Shown here: piece by piece, positions 44,150 through 52,719 of the stretch
Numbering within the stretch: position 1 is the stretch's first letter
Layout of the letters: each line of letters starts with the position of its first letter
NCBI RefSeq assembly: GCF_002237555.1
Contig: NZ_CP022540.1
Coordinates: 1,620,501-1,684,500, forward strand
Source of the DNA: Antarctobacter heliothermus
GTDB taxonomy: Bacteria > Pseudomonadota > Alphaproteobacteria > Rhodobacterales > Rhodobacteraceae
Length of the DNA: 64,000 nt
Direction of reading: 5' to 3'
Position numbers and translations under genes: made by a program
The notes under the pieces: model-generated
What the model was told of the DNA's origin: nothing
Seen by the model: the letters and a program-made list of their open reading frames with translations, nothing else
The model's database searches: none

Positions 44150-45461
44150 AGCTGAACTGCTCCAGAAGGATGTTTTTTGGGGGGACGCCAAGGTCCGTCA
44201 GGACCTGTTCAACCGCGTGCAGCATGGGAGGGGGACCGCAGAGGACAAAGACCCAAGTGCGCAGTGCGTCTTGATCGAAATGGCGTCGGATCATTTCCGC
44301 GGTGACAAAGCCGGTCTCGCCCGTCCAGTTTTCAGGCGGTTCTGACAGGACATGGACCACCCGCAGCGGCCCGTCCGTGGCGCGCGCTTTCAATTCCGCG
44401 TCGCAGACGATCTGGTCGATGGTCCGGTTGGCGTAGAGCAACAGACGCGGGCGCGGGTCCGCGTCGGCATCCAGTTGGCGCAGGTGCGACAGCATCGGGG
44501 CGATGCCGACGCCCCCCGCGATCAGCGCAACACCCGCAGCGTCCCGATGCCGGTCCAGCGTCAGTGACCCAAAAGGCGCATCGACATAGGCACGGGTGCC
44601 GGGCCGGATCCCTCCAATTCGGTTGGTGAAATCGCCCAGTTCCTTGATGACAAAGCGCAGGTCCGGGTCTTCCGCCGGGGCAGAGGCGATGGAGAACGGA
44701 TTTTCATCCAGCGATACGGCAGGTCTGCCAACACTGATCCAGGCGAAATGACCGGGTTGGTAGCGCAGCCCTGTGTGGCCTTCGGGGCGCAGGCGCAGTT
44801 CCCAAGTACGGTCAGCCACGCGGGCAACGGCGCTGACCGTCCAGGGGCAGCGCGCCTTCATGGCCGGTTTGATCACATAGACCCAGAGCAGCGAAAAGAC
44901 GGCCACCGCAAACAGCGCCCACCATAGCACGGCCAGCGTCGGATCGGCGCTGTACCGACCCGCGCGAGTGGCGTGCAGCACGCCAAGCCCGGCCACACCT
45001 AGCGCCATCAGCCCATGCATCGCGCGCCAGTGTTCATGTCGGAACAGTCCGTCGCGCCCCAGCGCTATGACCATCAGTGCCCCCAGCAAAAGCCACGCAA
45101 CGATTCCCGGCCATAGCCCCGACCAATCGTAGTTGAGTGCGGCAGACCCAGGCGGCGTCAACCCGCCGCTCAAGCTTTGCGGACCGGCATACAGATAGGG
45201 GTGCAGCAGGATCATCACGGTGGCGGCGCGGGCCAGCAGCTGATGCAGGCGCATGGTGACGTCCATGCCGATCCGCCCCGAGATTACCCGGAACCGCCCC
45301 GACAGGACAAATTCCACCAACAGGATGGCCAACCCGGCCAGCGCCACGCCACTGGCCAGTTCGTCGCGCAAGGGGCGCGGCGCATGGCCCTGCACTGCGG
45401 CCAAGACAAGCGGCGCGCAGGTCAGACCGAGGTAGAACAGGACAAGCAGGGCTGCGGGCAT
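44142..45461 (-). CDS. Ferric-reductase-like transmembrane flavoprotein (ferredoxin reductase family)
   Basis: 439 residues from ATG 45461; the open frame goes on to 45548 without support. The N-terminal half has about six membrane helices with His residues on helices 3-6 (RLHQLLARAATVMILLHPYL, HWRAMHGLMALG, LGVLHAT), placed to bind two haems. The C-terminal half is an FAD/NAD(P)H reductase: RYQPGHFAWI, NPFSIAS (FAD), GGVGIAPMLSHLR and VLCGPPPML (NADPH). It moves electrons from cytosolic NAD(P)H across the inner membrane; the acceptor is unknown. Confidence 0.87.
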   Translation of the reverse strand: MPAALLVLFYLGLTCAPLVLAAVQGHAPRPLRDELASGVALAGLAILLVEFVLSGRFRVISGRIGMDVTMRLHQLLARAATVMILLHPYLYAGPQSLSGGLTPPGSAALNYDWSGLWPGIVAWLLLGALMVIALGRDGLFRHEHWRAMHGLMALGVAGLGVLHATRAGRYSADPTLAVLWWALFAVAVFSLLWVYVIKPAMKARCPWTVSAVARVADRTWELRLRPEGHTGLRYQPGHFAWISVGRPAVSLDENPFSIASAPAEDPDLRFVIKELGDFTNRIGGIRPGTRAYVDAPFGSLTLDRHRDAAGVALIAGGVGIAPMLSHLRQLDADADPRPRLLLYANRTIDQIVCDAELKARATDGPLRVVHVLSEPPENWTGETGFVTAEMIRRHFDQDALRTWVFVLCGPPPMLHAVEQVLTDLGVPPKNILLEQFSYD

Positions 45462-45593
45462 GGCGTCATCTCGAAACGTGCATTGACGATACCACGCCCT
45501 AACATCGGTTTCACACCTGGGGTGCGGCGGCTTGCGGTGGACGGGCATTCGTGCAACAGCGAGGGCGTTTTCCCCCGGAATGGACTCCTCGAC

Positions 45594-46469
45594 ATGCCCA
45601 AGACATGGACCGCCTTCACCACACTTTCCGACAAGGAGCAGGCCGAGGCGCTGGGCCTCGCAATCGAGGAGATGGACCCGGAGCCCATGGGCGTTGGTGT
45701 CTTTGAGATCGAGGACGGCTCTGGCATGTCCGAGGTGGGCGGCTATTTCACCGAGGCACCGGACGAGGTGGCGCTAGCGCTGCTGGCGGCGGCCTATGGG
45801 GCCAAACCCTTTGTTGTCTCCAAGGTGCCGGACACCGATTGGGTCGACAAGGTGCGGCGCGAACTGACCCCGGTCGAAGCGGGACGTTTTTTCGTCTATG
45901 GCAGCCACGACGCGGACAAGATCCCCGATAGCGCTGTGCCTCTGCTGATTGAGGCCGCGATGGCCTTTGGCACCGGGCACCACGGCACCACGCAGGGCTG
46001 TCTTGAGGCGCTTGATCGTCTGGCAACTGAGGGGTTCATCGGCAAACATGTCGCTGACATCGGCTGCGGCACGGCGGTTCTGGCGATGGGGGCCGCGTGC
46101 CTCTGGCCCGACATGATCATTGCCTCCGACATTGATGAAGTCGCCGTCGAGGTGGCAGAGGCCAACGTGCGCGCCAACAACCTGTCCGACAAGGTAACCT
46201 GCGTTGTGGCCGCCGGGTTCGAGAACCCGGAACTGCATGCGCGCGCGCCGTATGATCTGGTCTTTGCCAATATTCTGAAACAGCCGTTGATCGACCTTGC
46301 CCCGGACATGGCCAGCCACATCGCCCCCGGCGGCTATGCGATCCTGTCCGGCATTCTGACCTGGCAGGCGGATGAGGTCGTCGAGGTTTATACAGCCCAA
46401 GGGATGCCGCAATTGCGCCGCGATACGATTGGCGAATGGGTGACGCTTACCCTCCAGCGGAGCCAGTAA
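45594..46469 (+). CDS. prmA: Ribosomal protein L11 methyltransferase (or PrmA-like methyltransferase)
   Basis: 291 residues from ATG 45594. The N-terminal substrate-recognition domain (1-100) is followed by a class I methyltransferase: AMAFGTGHHGTTQGCL (PrmA signature), VADIGCGTAVLAMGA (S-adenosylmethionine loop) and DLVFANILKQPL (post-motif II). PrmA trimethylates several amino groups of L11. The GTGHH instead of the usual GTGxH is within family range. Confidence 0.9.
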   Translation: MPKTWTAFTTLSDKEQAEALGLAIEEMDPEPMGVGVFEIEDGSGMSEVGGYFTEAPDEVALALLAAAYGAKPFVVSKVPDTDWVDKVRRELTPVEAGRFFVYGSHDADKIPDSAVPLLIEAAMAFGTGHHGTTQGCLEALDRLATEGFIGKHVADIGCGTAVLAMGAACLWPDMIIASDIDEVAVEVAEANVRANNLSDKVTCVVAAGFENPELHARAPYDLVFANILKQPLIDLAPDMASHIAPGGYAILSGILTWQADEVVEVYTAQGMPQLRRDTIGEWVTLTLQRSQ

Positions 46470-46552
46470 ACAAAGGGTTAATGTCTCTATTCAGAACAAA
46501 TTTGAACTGAATTGCCTCATTCTTGCCGTAAAGTTTGGCTAAAACTTGTCTT

Positions 46553-46570
46553 AATCGGTGGGGGCCGATT
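46553..46570 (+). other. Leader hairpin of the 114-residue gene
   Basis: AATCGG with CCGATT around a G-rich 6-base loop, ending five bases before the TGAGG ribosome-binding site. It could limit or stabilise translation of the next gene. Confidence 0.3.
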
Positions 46571-46585
46571 TCAAGTGAGGCTGCC

Positions 46586-46930
46586 ATGGATCAGGCCCAA
46601 CAAAGTTTTCACAAGCGTGAGCAGGCGCTGCGGCGCAAACACATCCGCATGTCCAAGGGCTATGTGACCCGGATGAATCGCAACGGGGTCATCGAACAGG
46701 TGCCGGACCGGCATTTCAGCGGGATTGGCCTGCGCCTTGTTCTGCGATTGGCTCTGGTCGTCATGGCGTTCAAGATACTGGCCTATGCCTGGTTGGGTGA
46801 GACGCAATACCTTAGCAGTGTCGCGACCCTGTCGCAGGGGGCCTTGTATGAAAAGGCCGGGGCCTGGGTGATGCAGGCAGATCCCGTGACCCGTGCGGTG
46901 GCGGGGTTCATCTCGCCGCGGGTCGGCTAA
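46586..46930 (+). CDS. Single-span membrane protein of unknown function
   Basis: 114 residues; ATG behind TGAGG (five-base spacing). A basic cytoplasmic N-terminus (about 1-48, many Arg/Lys/His), one membrane helix (LRLVLRLALVVMAFKILAYAWL, about 48-69), and a short C-terminal part. Small proteins of this type are common in Rhodobacterales, but I know no function. A 14-bp tandem repeat array starts two bases after its stop. Confidence 0.65.
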   Translation: MDQAQQSFHKREQALRRKHIRMSKGYVTRMNRNGVIEQVPDRHFSGIGLRLVLRLALVVMAFKILAYAWLGETQYLSSVATLSQGALYEKAGAWVMQADPVTRAVAGFISPRVG

Positions 46931-46932
46931 GG

Positions 46933-47051
46933 CCCATTGGTTAAAACCCATTGGTTAAAACCCATTGGTTAAAACCCATTGGTTAAAACCCATTGGTTAA
47001 AACCCATTGGTTAAAACCCATTGGTTAAAACCCATTGGTTAAAACCCATTG
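46933..47051. repeat. 14-bp tandem repeat, 8 full units plus half
   Basis: Unit CCCATTGGTTAAAA repeated eight times without a mismatch (46933-47044), then CCCATTG. It is AT-rich compared with its surroundings and lies directly behind the stop of the 114-residue gene and before a 15-bp hairpin. Confidence 0.95.
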
Positions 47052-47062
47052 TCCAGAATGCG

Positions 47063-47096
47063 AAACGGCCACGCTTCTTGCGAAGCGTGGCCGTTT
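47063..47096. terminator. Strong hairpin, probable bidirectional terminator
   Basis: 15-bp perfect stem AAACGGCCACGCTTC/GAAGCGTGGCCGTTT with loop TTGC between convergent genes; A/T at the stem ends serve as short U-runs in both directions. Confidence 0.75.
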
Positions 47097-47160
47097 GCCT
47101 TGCCGTGAGTGGCAACCGTATGGACCGGGTCATCCCACCCGTTCCATCCAAGTCTAAAGA

Positions 47161-47367
47161 TCAGTAGCGTCCAGCAACGCTGTCGATGTCGCCGCGGTGC
47201 AGGCCGATATCGTCAAGTTCACGATCGGTCAGGGCAGACAGGCTGTTGCGGGTCAGGCGGGCATCATTCCATGCGGCAAACGTGCCGATGGCAGTTGTAA
47301 ACATAGTGCCGATGCGCGCGGCGGAGCCCGAAGCGGCGTACGGGCGGGTCAGGTCGGTTGCGGCCAT
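47161..47367 (-). CDS. DUF1127 small basic protein
   Basis: 68 residues from ATG 47367 behind GGAGACC. The C-terminal half carries the DUF1127 motif: LSALTDRELDDIGLHRGDID, a helix-turn-helix-like RNA-binding segment. In Rhodobacter sphaeroides a short DUF1127 protein (CcaF1) binds RNA and affects stress RNA processing, and such genes are often induced by heat or oxidative stress. Here the gene is divergent from ruvC with a promoter-like sequence and TGCAT repeats in between. Confidence 0.88.
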   Translation of the reverse strand: MAATDLTRPYAASGSAARIGTMFTTAIGTFAAWNDARLTRNSLSALTDRELDDIGLHRGDIDSVAGRY

Positions 47368-47420
47368 TTCTGGTCTCCTTGAGTCTGGTCGAATATGGTT
47401 TGTTGTTCGTTCTGAAACCG

Positions 47421-47449
47421 CACATAGTTTGGGCAATCGGCCCGTTCAA
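47421..47449 (-). promoter_or_regulatory. Candidate DUF1127 promoter
   Basis: On the minus strand TTGAAC (47449-47444), a 17-base spacer, then TATGTG (47426-47421). It would give a leader of about 50 bases. By eye only. Confidence 0.35.
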
Positions 47450-47451
47450 GC

Positions 47452-47489
47452 TGCATTTTCTGCATGGGTCTCATGCATTTTTTGCATGG
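47452..47489. promoter_or_regulatory. Operator-like direct repeats TGCATTTTnTGCATGG
   Basis: Two 16-bp copies (47452-47467 and 47474-47489) differing at one base, offset by 22 bp, that is two helical turns. Each contains two TGCAT sites nine bases apart. They lie immediately upstream of the candidate DUF1127 -35. Confidence 0.5.
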
Positions 47490-47692
47490 CAGAAACAGAG
47501 GTTAACCCTGTTGAAAAACAAGCAAAAAACCGCCGTTTTCGGCGTCGGTTTCTGACGTTTGCGTGACGCAATCAGGCAGCGCGTGTCGGTCCGGGAGTAA
47601 GCGGTGTCGCAATTGGTCTTCGGCGCATTAACCTTGGTCTTTGTTCGCGTTTCGTGCTAGCCGTGTCTGAAAAACAACAACAGTAGGCATCC

Positions 47693-48181
47693 ATGCGGAT
47701 ATTGGGCATCGACCCGGGGCTGCGCACCCTCGGATGGGGTGTGATCGAGGTAGACGGCAGCCGACTCAGGCACGTTGCAAACGGGTTGTGTAAGCCCGGT
47801 GGTACGGAATTGGCCGAACGACTCCTCAATCTGCACGTTCTTTTGACAGAAGTGTTCCGCGAAATGGCCCCCGATGAGGCGGCTGTGGAAAAGACCTTTG
47901 TGAACCGCGACGGGGCCGGGACGCTGAAACTGGGTCAGGCGCGGGCGATTGCCTTGCTGGTGCCGGCTCAGTTTGGGCTGACCATCGGAGAATATGCGCC
48001 GAACTCTGTCAAGAAGACAGTTGTGGGTGTCGGCCACGCTGAAAAACATCAGGTCGAACATATGGTCAATCTGCAATTGCCCGGTGCCAATCCGGCAGGG
48101 CCGGATGCGGCAGACGCGCTGGCGATTGCGATCTGCCACGCGCATCACATGGGGACGCGACGGATGAAGGTGCGGGCATGA
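47693..48181 (+). CDS. ruvC: Holliday junction endonuclease RuvC
   Basis: 162 residues. RNase-H-like resolvase: [16 protein letters not shown] (first catalytic Asp), [21 protein letters not shown] (catalytic Glu), and [16 protein letters not shown] (last Asp pair). It cuts Holliday junctions symmetrically. Its last four bases overlap the ruvA start (ATGA). Confidence 0.97.
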   Translation: MRILGIDPGLRTLGWGVIEVDGSRLRHVANGLCKPGGTELAERLLNLHVLLTEVFREMAPDEAAVEKTFVNRDGAGTLKLGQARAIALLVPAQFGLTIGEYAPNSVKKTVVGVGHAEKHQVEHMVNLQLPGANPAGPDAADALAIAICHAHHMGTRRMKVRA

Positions 48182-48840
48182 TCGGGCGCATTGCAGGGCG
48201 GATCATCTATCACGGTGAGGATCATGTGCTGATCGACGTTCAGGGCGTCGGCTATGTCGTCTATTGCAGCGACCGGGTGCGCGCGGGCCTGCCCGGCGCA
48301 GGCGAGGCGGCGGCGCTGTTCACCGATCTGCTGGTGCGTGAGGATCTGTTACAGCTTTTCGGCTTTCCGACGTTGGTTGAAAAGGAATGGTTTCGCCTGC
48401 TGCTGTCGGTGCAGGGCGTTGGGGCCAAGGCGGCACTGGCGATCCTCGGCACGCTGGGGCCGGACGGGGTCAGCCGCGCGCTGGCATTGGGCGACTGGTC
48501 AGCGATCAAGGCGGCGCGTGGCATTGGCCCCAAGACGGCGCAACGCGTGGTCATGGAGTTGAAAGACAAGGCGCCGATGGTCATGGCCATGGGCACGGCA
48601 GAGACGCAGGGCTCTGATTCTGTGACGCCGGTCGATGTGATCGAAACCGCGCCCGCCGCTACCCCCGCTCCACCACGCGCCGCCAACGCGCAGGCAGAGG
48701 CGCTGTCGGCATTGGGCAACCTTGGCTATGCCCCTTCAGAGGCCGCAGGAGCCGTGGCAGAGGCCGCTGGTGCCGCGCCTGAGGCAGACACCGCGGGACT
48801 GATCCGCGCGGCGCTGAAGCTGCTGGCGCCAAAGGGGTAA
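48178..48840 (+). CDS. ruvA: Holliday junction branch migration protein RuvA
   Basis: 220 residues. N-terminal OB fold ([29 protein letters not shown]), two helix-hairpin-helix motifs ([16 protein letters not shown] and [13 protein letters not shown]) and a C-terminal domain III that contacts RuvB ([17 protein letters not shown]). The tetramer holds the junction. ATGA overlap with ruvC. The normal partner ruvB follows only after an extra gene. Confidence 0.97.
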   Translation: MIGRIAGRIIYHGEDHVLIDVQGVGYVVYCSDRVRAGLPGAGEAAALFTDLLVREDLLQLFGFPTLVEKEWFRLLLSVQGVGAKAALAILGTLGPDGVSRALALGDWSAIKAARGIGPKTAQRVVMELKDKAPMVMAMGTAETQGSDSVTPVDVIETAPAATPAPPRAANAQAEALSALGNLGYAPSEAAGAVAEAAGAAPEADTAGLIRAALKLLAPKG

Positions 48841-48843
48841 GGG

Positions 48844-49710
48844 ATGCGATTGGCCGAAATCCTCATGGCGAGGGGCATTCAAACGCATGAAACTGCTGTC
48901 GTCCTTCATCGTCCATCAGAGCCGGGGTTGCGTGGCGCAATGGCCCATATCATACAAAATCGCCGCGAAATTTTTGAGGCGTATCAGTCGTTTCACAGCA
49001 AGACCGCGACGGCGACACTGCGTAGGCGGGCAAAAATGCTGTCTTTTGCGGAAACGGAACCGGGTGAAATGGTGTTTGTCGGCTTTTATGCCGCGGAGTT
49101 TGTTGGCCAGCGACCGAGCGCGGAGATTAATTTGGACCCTAGTGTTCTGGCCCTTCACAGGGACTATGGTATGGACCTGTGGCGGGAAGCCGATAATGAG
49201 AGTCAGCCATGGTTTGACGTGAAGTTGTTGCCTGAGATGGCTGATTTGGCGGGCCGTCTGCGAATCCGAACACCGGAGGGGCGCGCCTATGTGCGGTTGG
49301 CTGAAAACCTAGACGCGGAAGTCATCTCGATTGAGAGAGCCTCCAGGTATTCGCCACCATTTCCTGGGTGGCGCAAGCTGTGCTTGAAAACAGAAGATGT
49401 ACGGTTTCTGCCTAACGCTTGGGCGACGAGGCTGCGCGAGTGGAGAGGGATTTACCTGATCGTCGACGAAAGCGATGGCGCTCGCTATGTCGGTAGTGCT
49501 TACGGAGCGGAGAATATTCTGGGGCGCTGGCAGCAACATTGTGCCGGAGAGGTGGGTGTCACAGTCGAGCTGGAGCGACGTGACACATCCTTTTTTAGGT
49601 TCTCAATCCTCGAGAGAGTTTCCCCGGATATGCCCCCGGAAGATATCATCGCAATCGAACATACATGGATGGAGCGTCTGCATACGCGTCAATTCGGGTT
49701 GAACGCATGA
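48844..49710 (+). CDS. GIY-YIG nuclease-domain protein between ruvA and ruvB
   Basis: 288 residues; ATG behind TAAGGG three bases after ruvA. The N-terminal 195 residues match no family I know. The C-terminal part is a GIY-YIG domain: [16 protein letters not shown], Arg in LGRWQQH and Glu in IEHTWMERL, all four hallmark positions being filled, so it may be catalytically competent. Codon use is visibly less GC-rich than in the ruv genes. The stop overlaps the ruvB start as ATGA. Related multi-domain GIY-YIG proteins occur as accessory genes. A DNA repair or genome-defence role is inference. Confidence 0.75.
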   Translation: MRLAEILMARGIQTHETAVVLHRPSEPGLRGAMAHIIQNRREIFEAYQSFHSKTATATLRRRAKMLSFAETEPGEMVFVGFYAAEFVGQRPSAEINLDPSVLALHRDYGMDLWREADNESQPWFDVKLLPEMADLAGRLRIRTPEGRAYVRLAENLDAEVISIERASRYSPPFPGWRKLCLKTEDVRFLPNAWATRLREWRGIYLIVDESDGARYVGSAYGAENILGRWQQHCAGEVGVTVELERRDTSFFRFSILERVSPDMPPEDIIAIEHTWMERLHTRQFGLNA

Positions 49711-50735
49711 CCGACCCGGACCCCACCCTGCGGCCCGACCCGCTGCCAGAGGACCGCGACCGCGCCCTGCGTCCGCAGATGCTGGGCGATTTCATCGGGC
49801 AGGCAGAGGCCCGCGCGAACCTGCGCGTCTTTATCCAAAGTGCGCGCCAAAGGGGCGAGGCGATGGACCACACGCTGTTCCACGGTCCCCCCGGTCTGGG
49901 CAAAACGACGCTGGCGCAGATCATGGCGCGCGAACTGGGCGTCGGCTTTCGCATGACCTCTGGTCCGGTGCTGGCCAAGGCCGGCGATCTGGCGGCAATC
50001 CTGACCAACCTCGAACGCAACGACGTGTTGTTCATCGACGAAATCCACCGTCTGAACGCCGCCGTCGAGGAAGTGCTCTATCCGGCGATGGAGGATTATG
50101 AGCTCGACCTCGTGATCGGCGAGGGACCGGCGGCGCGAACAGTTCGGATTGAATTGCAGCCTTTCACACTGGTCGGTGCGACGACGCGGCTGGGCCTGCT
50201 GACGACCCCCTTGCGCGACCGTTTCGGCATTCCGACACGGCTGAATTTCTACACCATCCCGGAACTTGAGACGATCGTGTCCGGAAACGCGGTCAAGCTG
50301 GGCGTGCGGATGGAAGGCGACGGCGCGCTAGAGATTGCACGGCGGTCACGCGGAACGCCCCGCATCGCGGGGCGCCTGCTGCGCCGCGTGGTGGATTTCG
50401 CCATCGTTGAGGGTGGCGGCGTGGTCAGCCGCGCGCTGGCCGACAATGCGCTGACGCGGCTAGGGGTCGACAACCTTGGCCTCGACGGTGCGGACCGGCG
50501 CTATCTGACGCTGGTGGCCGAGAACTATGGCGGCGGTCCTGTGGGCATCGAAACCCTCTCCGCCGCCCTGTCCGAAAGCCGCGATGCGCTTGAGGAGGTG
50601 GTGGAACCCTACCTCTTGCAGCAGGGGCTGATCAGCCGTACCCCGCGCGGGCGGATGCTGGCGCAAAAGGCGTGGACGCACCTTGGACTTGCCGCGCCCG
50701 TGCCGCCGGGACAGAGCACTCTGTTCGACAACTGA
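49707..50735 (+). CDS. ruvB: Holliday junction branch migration helicase RuvB
   Basis: 342 residues from ATG 49707, overlapping the previous stop by four bases; the open frame from 49665 is a read-through of the overlap. AAA+ ATPase: [12 protein letters not shown], Walker [12 protein letters not shown], Walker [10 protein letters not shown], sensor [17 protein letters not shown] with the arginine finger, and a winged-helix C-terminus. It drives branch migration with RuvA. Confidence 0.98.
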   Translation: MTDPDPTLRPDPLPEDRDRALRPQMLGDFIGQAEARANLRVFIQSARQRGEAMDHTLFHGPPGLGKTTLAQIMARELGVGFRMTSGPVLAKAGDLAAILTNLERNDVLFIDEIHRLNAAVEEVLYPAMEDYELDLVIGEGPAARTVRIELQPFTLVGATTRLGLLTTPLRDRFGIPTRLNFYTIPELETIVSGNAVKLGVRMEGDGALEIARRSRGTPRIAGRLLRRVVDFAIVEGGGVVSRALADNALTRLGVDNLGLDGADRRYLTLVAENYGGGPVGIETLSAALSESRDALEEVVEPYLLQQGLISRTPRGRMLAQKAWTHLGLAAPVPPGQSTLFDN

Positions 50736-50780
50736 CCGTCGGGCGGCGGGATTTGAGCATTTGACGTGAGAAGAAGCAGC

Positions 50781-51419
50781 ATGGCACAAGACCTGACCCC
50801 AGAGGACATTGAAAAACTGTTCACGCGGTCGGATGGCAGCTATCTCTGCGCGCGCTGGGGCCGTCCCCTGTCGCCGATCGTCTTTGGCGTCGAAGAGACC
50901 ACACTGCAGGTGATCAAAGGCGCGTTTGAGGCTGTTTGCGTGCTGGCGGGGCATCAGATGGCCGAAACGGATCCGGAACTGGGCGCCAACGTCATGGTAT
51001 TCTTCTGCCGCGATTGGGCAGAGCTTCTCGATGTGCCGGACCTCGGTCGGATGATCGATGGCTTGGAAACGATGGTGGACCGGCTGGAGGCGGCGAACGC
51101 GAACCAGTACCGGGTGTTCCGTTTCGAAGCGGATGGCGGGATCAAGGCCTGCTTTGTTTTCCTTCGGATGGATGCGGAACTGGCCAAACTGCCCGCAGAA
51201 ACGCTGGCGTTGGGGCAGGTGGTGCAGTCGATCCTGCTGTGGTCAGACACGGCCTTTGCTGACCGGTCGGCGCTGGCGCAGGTCGGGGGCGGGCAGGTGA
51301 TCCTGCGCCCGGACATCGCCGATGTGATCCGGGCGGCTTATGATCCGGTGCTGCCGGTGGCGGCGACGGAGCCGGCCCATGCCTTGCGGCTGGCGGCGAG
51401 GATCGCGGCCGGACGTTGA
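50781..51419 (+). CDS. Conserved hypothetical protein
   Basis: 212 residues from ATG 50781. Soluble, no signal or membrane segment, slightly acidic. Recognisable stretches are YLCARWGRPLSPIVFGVEE, VMVFFCRDWAELLDVPDL and QSILLWSDTAF, which I associate only with Rhodobacterales proteins of unknown role. The start is 45 bases after ruvB, so it may be the last gene of the ruv operon. Copy B of the palindromic element starts two bases behind its stop. Confidence 0.7.
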   Translation: MAQDLTPEDIEKLFTRSDGSYLCARWGRPLSPIVFGVEETTLQVIKGAFEAVCVLAGHQMAETDPELGANVMVFFCRDWAELLDVPDLGRMIDGLETMVDRLEAANANQYRVFRFEADGGIKACFVFLRMDAELAKLPAETLALGQVVQSILLWSDTAFADRSALAQVGGGQVILRPDIADVIRAAYDPVLPVAATEPAHALRLAARIAAGR

Positions 51420-51420
51420 G

Positions 51421-51494
51421 GGTGTCCACGCGTGGACACGCACCAGTGTCAGAAAAATCAATGGCTTACAGAGGCGTTTTTACGATCCGTTAGG
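51421..51494. repeat. Copy B of the 74-bp palindrome-plus-block intergenic element
   Basis: Palindrome TGTCCACGCGTGGACA (51423-51438, extended to 18 bp here), 14 variable bases, then AAAAATCAATGG, TTACAGAG, CGTTTTTAC and TCCGTTAGG at exactly the spacings of copy A (16762-16835). It lies between convergent genes, right after a stop codon. Confidence 0.85.
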
Positions 51495-51531
51495 GATTGG
51501 CCGGACGAGAGAGGGACTGCGCAAGGCCCTG

Positions 51532-51555
51532 GCTTCTTCTCTGTACAAATACCCC
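51532..51555 (-). repeat. Copy 3 of the GGGTATTT...AGAAGAA 3'-end motif
   Basis: Minus-strand GGGGTATTTGTACAG followed by AGAAGAAGC, behind the trpS stop on the trpS strand, preceded by the hairpin at 51561-51577. Confidence 0.55.
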
Positions 51556-51560
51556 GGGGT

Positions 51561-51577
51561 CCGGGGCAGAGCCCCGG
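51561..51577. other. GC hairpin (CCGGGGC/GCCCCGG) downstream of trpS
   Basis: 7-bp perfect stem, 3-base loop. Shares its core with the hairpin at 18156-18175. It precedes copy 3 of the 3'-end motif on the trpS strand. Confidence 0.55.
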
Positions 51578-51610
51578 TCCGGCAGTGCAACACGCGCAGA
51601 CATTGAACCC

Positions 51611-52639
51611 TCAGCGCACCATGCCGACAATCTCATAGGTCTTCGCCAGGATCGGGGAGGCGATTTCGCGTGCGCGCTCTGACCCGCGGCGCAGGATGGC
51701 GTCGATCTCTGCCGGATCGGCGGTCAGACGCTTCATCTCGGTCGAAATCGGCTCCAGCTTGGCAACCGCCAGATCGGCCAGTGCGGGCTTGAAGGTGCCA
51801 AATTGCTGGCCGGCGTGTTCTGCAATGACCTGATCGACGGTCAGATCCGCAAGAGCGGCGTAGATGTTTACCAGATTACGCGCCTCGGGGCGTTCAGCCA
51901 GACCCTCGGCGTTGTCGGGCAGCGGTTCCGGGTCGGTCCGCGCCTTGCGGATCTTTTGCGCGATGGTGTCCGCATCATCGGTCAGGTTGATGCGGCTCAT
52001 GTCCGAGGGATCGGATTTCGACATCTTCTTGGACCCGTCGCGCAGCGACATGACGCGCGTGGCCGCACCCTCGATCACCGGCTCTGTCACCGGAAAGAAA
52101 TCGACGCCGTAGTCGTTGTTGAACTTGATCGCGATGTCGCGGGTCAGTTCAAGGTGCTGTTTCTGATCCTCGCCCACCGGCACATGGGTGGCGTGGTACA
52201 CGAGGATATCGGCGGCCATCAGCGCGGGATAGGCGAGCAGTCCCAGCGAGGCGTTCTGCGTGTTCTTGCCGGCCTTGTCCTTCCACTGGGTCATCCGCTG
52301 CATCCAGCCCATTCGGGCGACACAGTTGAAGATCCATGCCAGTTGCGCGTGCTCGGCCACCTGGCTCTGGTTGAAGAGGATGGATTTCTCCGGATCGACA
52401 CCCGAGGCGATGAACCCGGCGGTCAGTTCCCGCGTCTGGCGGCGCAGTGCCTCTGGGTCTTGCCACACCGTGATCGCGTGCATGTCGACCATGCAAAAGA
52501 CCGACTGGACGCCTTGATCCTGGCTGTCGGCAAAACGTTTCAGCGCGCCAAGGTAATTGCCCAGCGTCAGCCCGCCGGAGGGCTGGATGCCAGAGAAAAC
52601 GCGCGGGGTGAAGGCGGAGTTGGGCTGGCCGTCTGACAT
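51611..52639 (-). CDS. trpS: Tryptophan--tRNA ligase
   Basis: 342 residues from ATG 52639. Class I synthetase: [17 protein letters not shown] (HIGH-equivalent TLGN), DMHAITV, and [10 protein letters not shown] (KMSKS loop). It charges tRNA-Trp. The open frame upstream to 52705 lacks a start signal. Divergent from the rhomboid gene. Confidence 0.97.
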   Translation of the reverse strand: MSDGQPNSAFTPRVFSGIQPSGGLTLGNYLGALKRFADSQDQGVQSVFCMVDMHAITVWQDPEALRRQTRELTAGFIASGVDPEKSILFNQSQVAEHAQLAWIFNCVARMGWMQRMTQWKDKAGKNTQNASLGLLAYPALMAADILVYHATHVPVGEDQKQHLELTRDIAIKFNNDYGVDFFPVTEPVIEGAATRVMSLRDGSKKMSKSDPSDMSRINLTDDADTIAQKIRKARTDPEPLPDNAEGLAERPEARNLVNIYAALADLTVDQVIAEHAGQQFGTFKPALADLAVAKLEPISTEMKRLTADPAEIDAILRRGSERAREIASPILAKTYEIVGMVR

Positions 52640-52719
52640 GGGAACTCCCGAAGGGTGTGGATATTGCTGCGCGGCTGGCTTACCCATGCGGCTGAGGACC
52701 GTCAAGGAAGAGGCAGACC

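Larger units (their letters stand above)
47368..47692. other. 325-bp divergent regulatory gap between DUF1127 and ruvC
   Basis: AT-richer than its surroundings, no gene. It holds a candidate promoter for DUF1127 (47421-47449), the TGCAT direct repeats (47452-47489) and, nearer ruvC, an imperfect hairpin around 47524-47553. CCATAT on the minus strand, about 25 bases before the DUF1127 start, resembles an RpoH -10 element. Confidence 0.6.

Noticed and set aside
46933..47051. CRISPR array
   Set aside because: The 14-bp units are contiguous, with no spacers and no cas genes in the window.
47521..47553. Terminator upstream of ruvC
   Set aside because: The AACCGCCG/CGGCG..CGGTT stem is interrupted by bulges and has no clear T-run after it.
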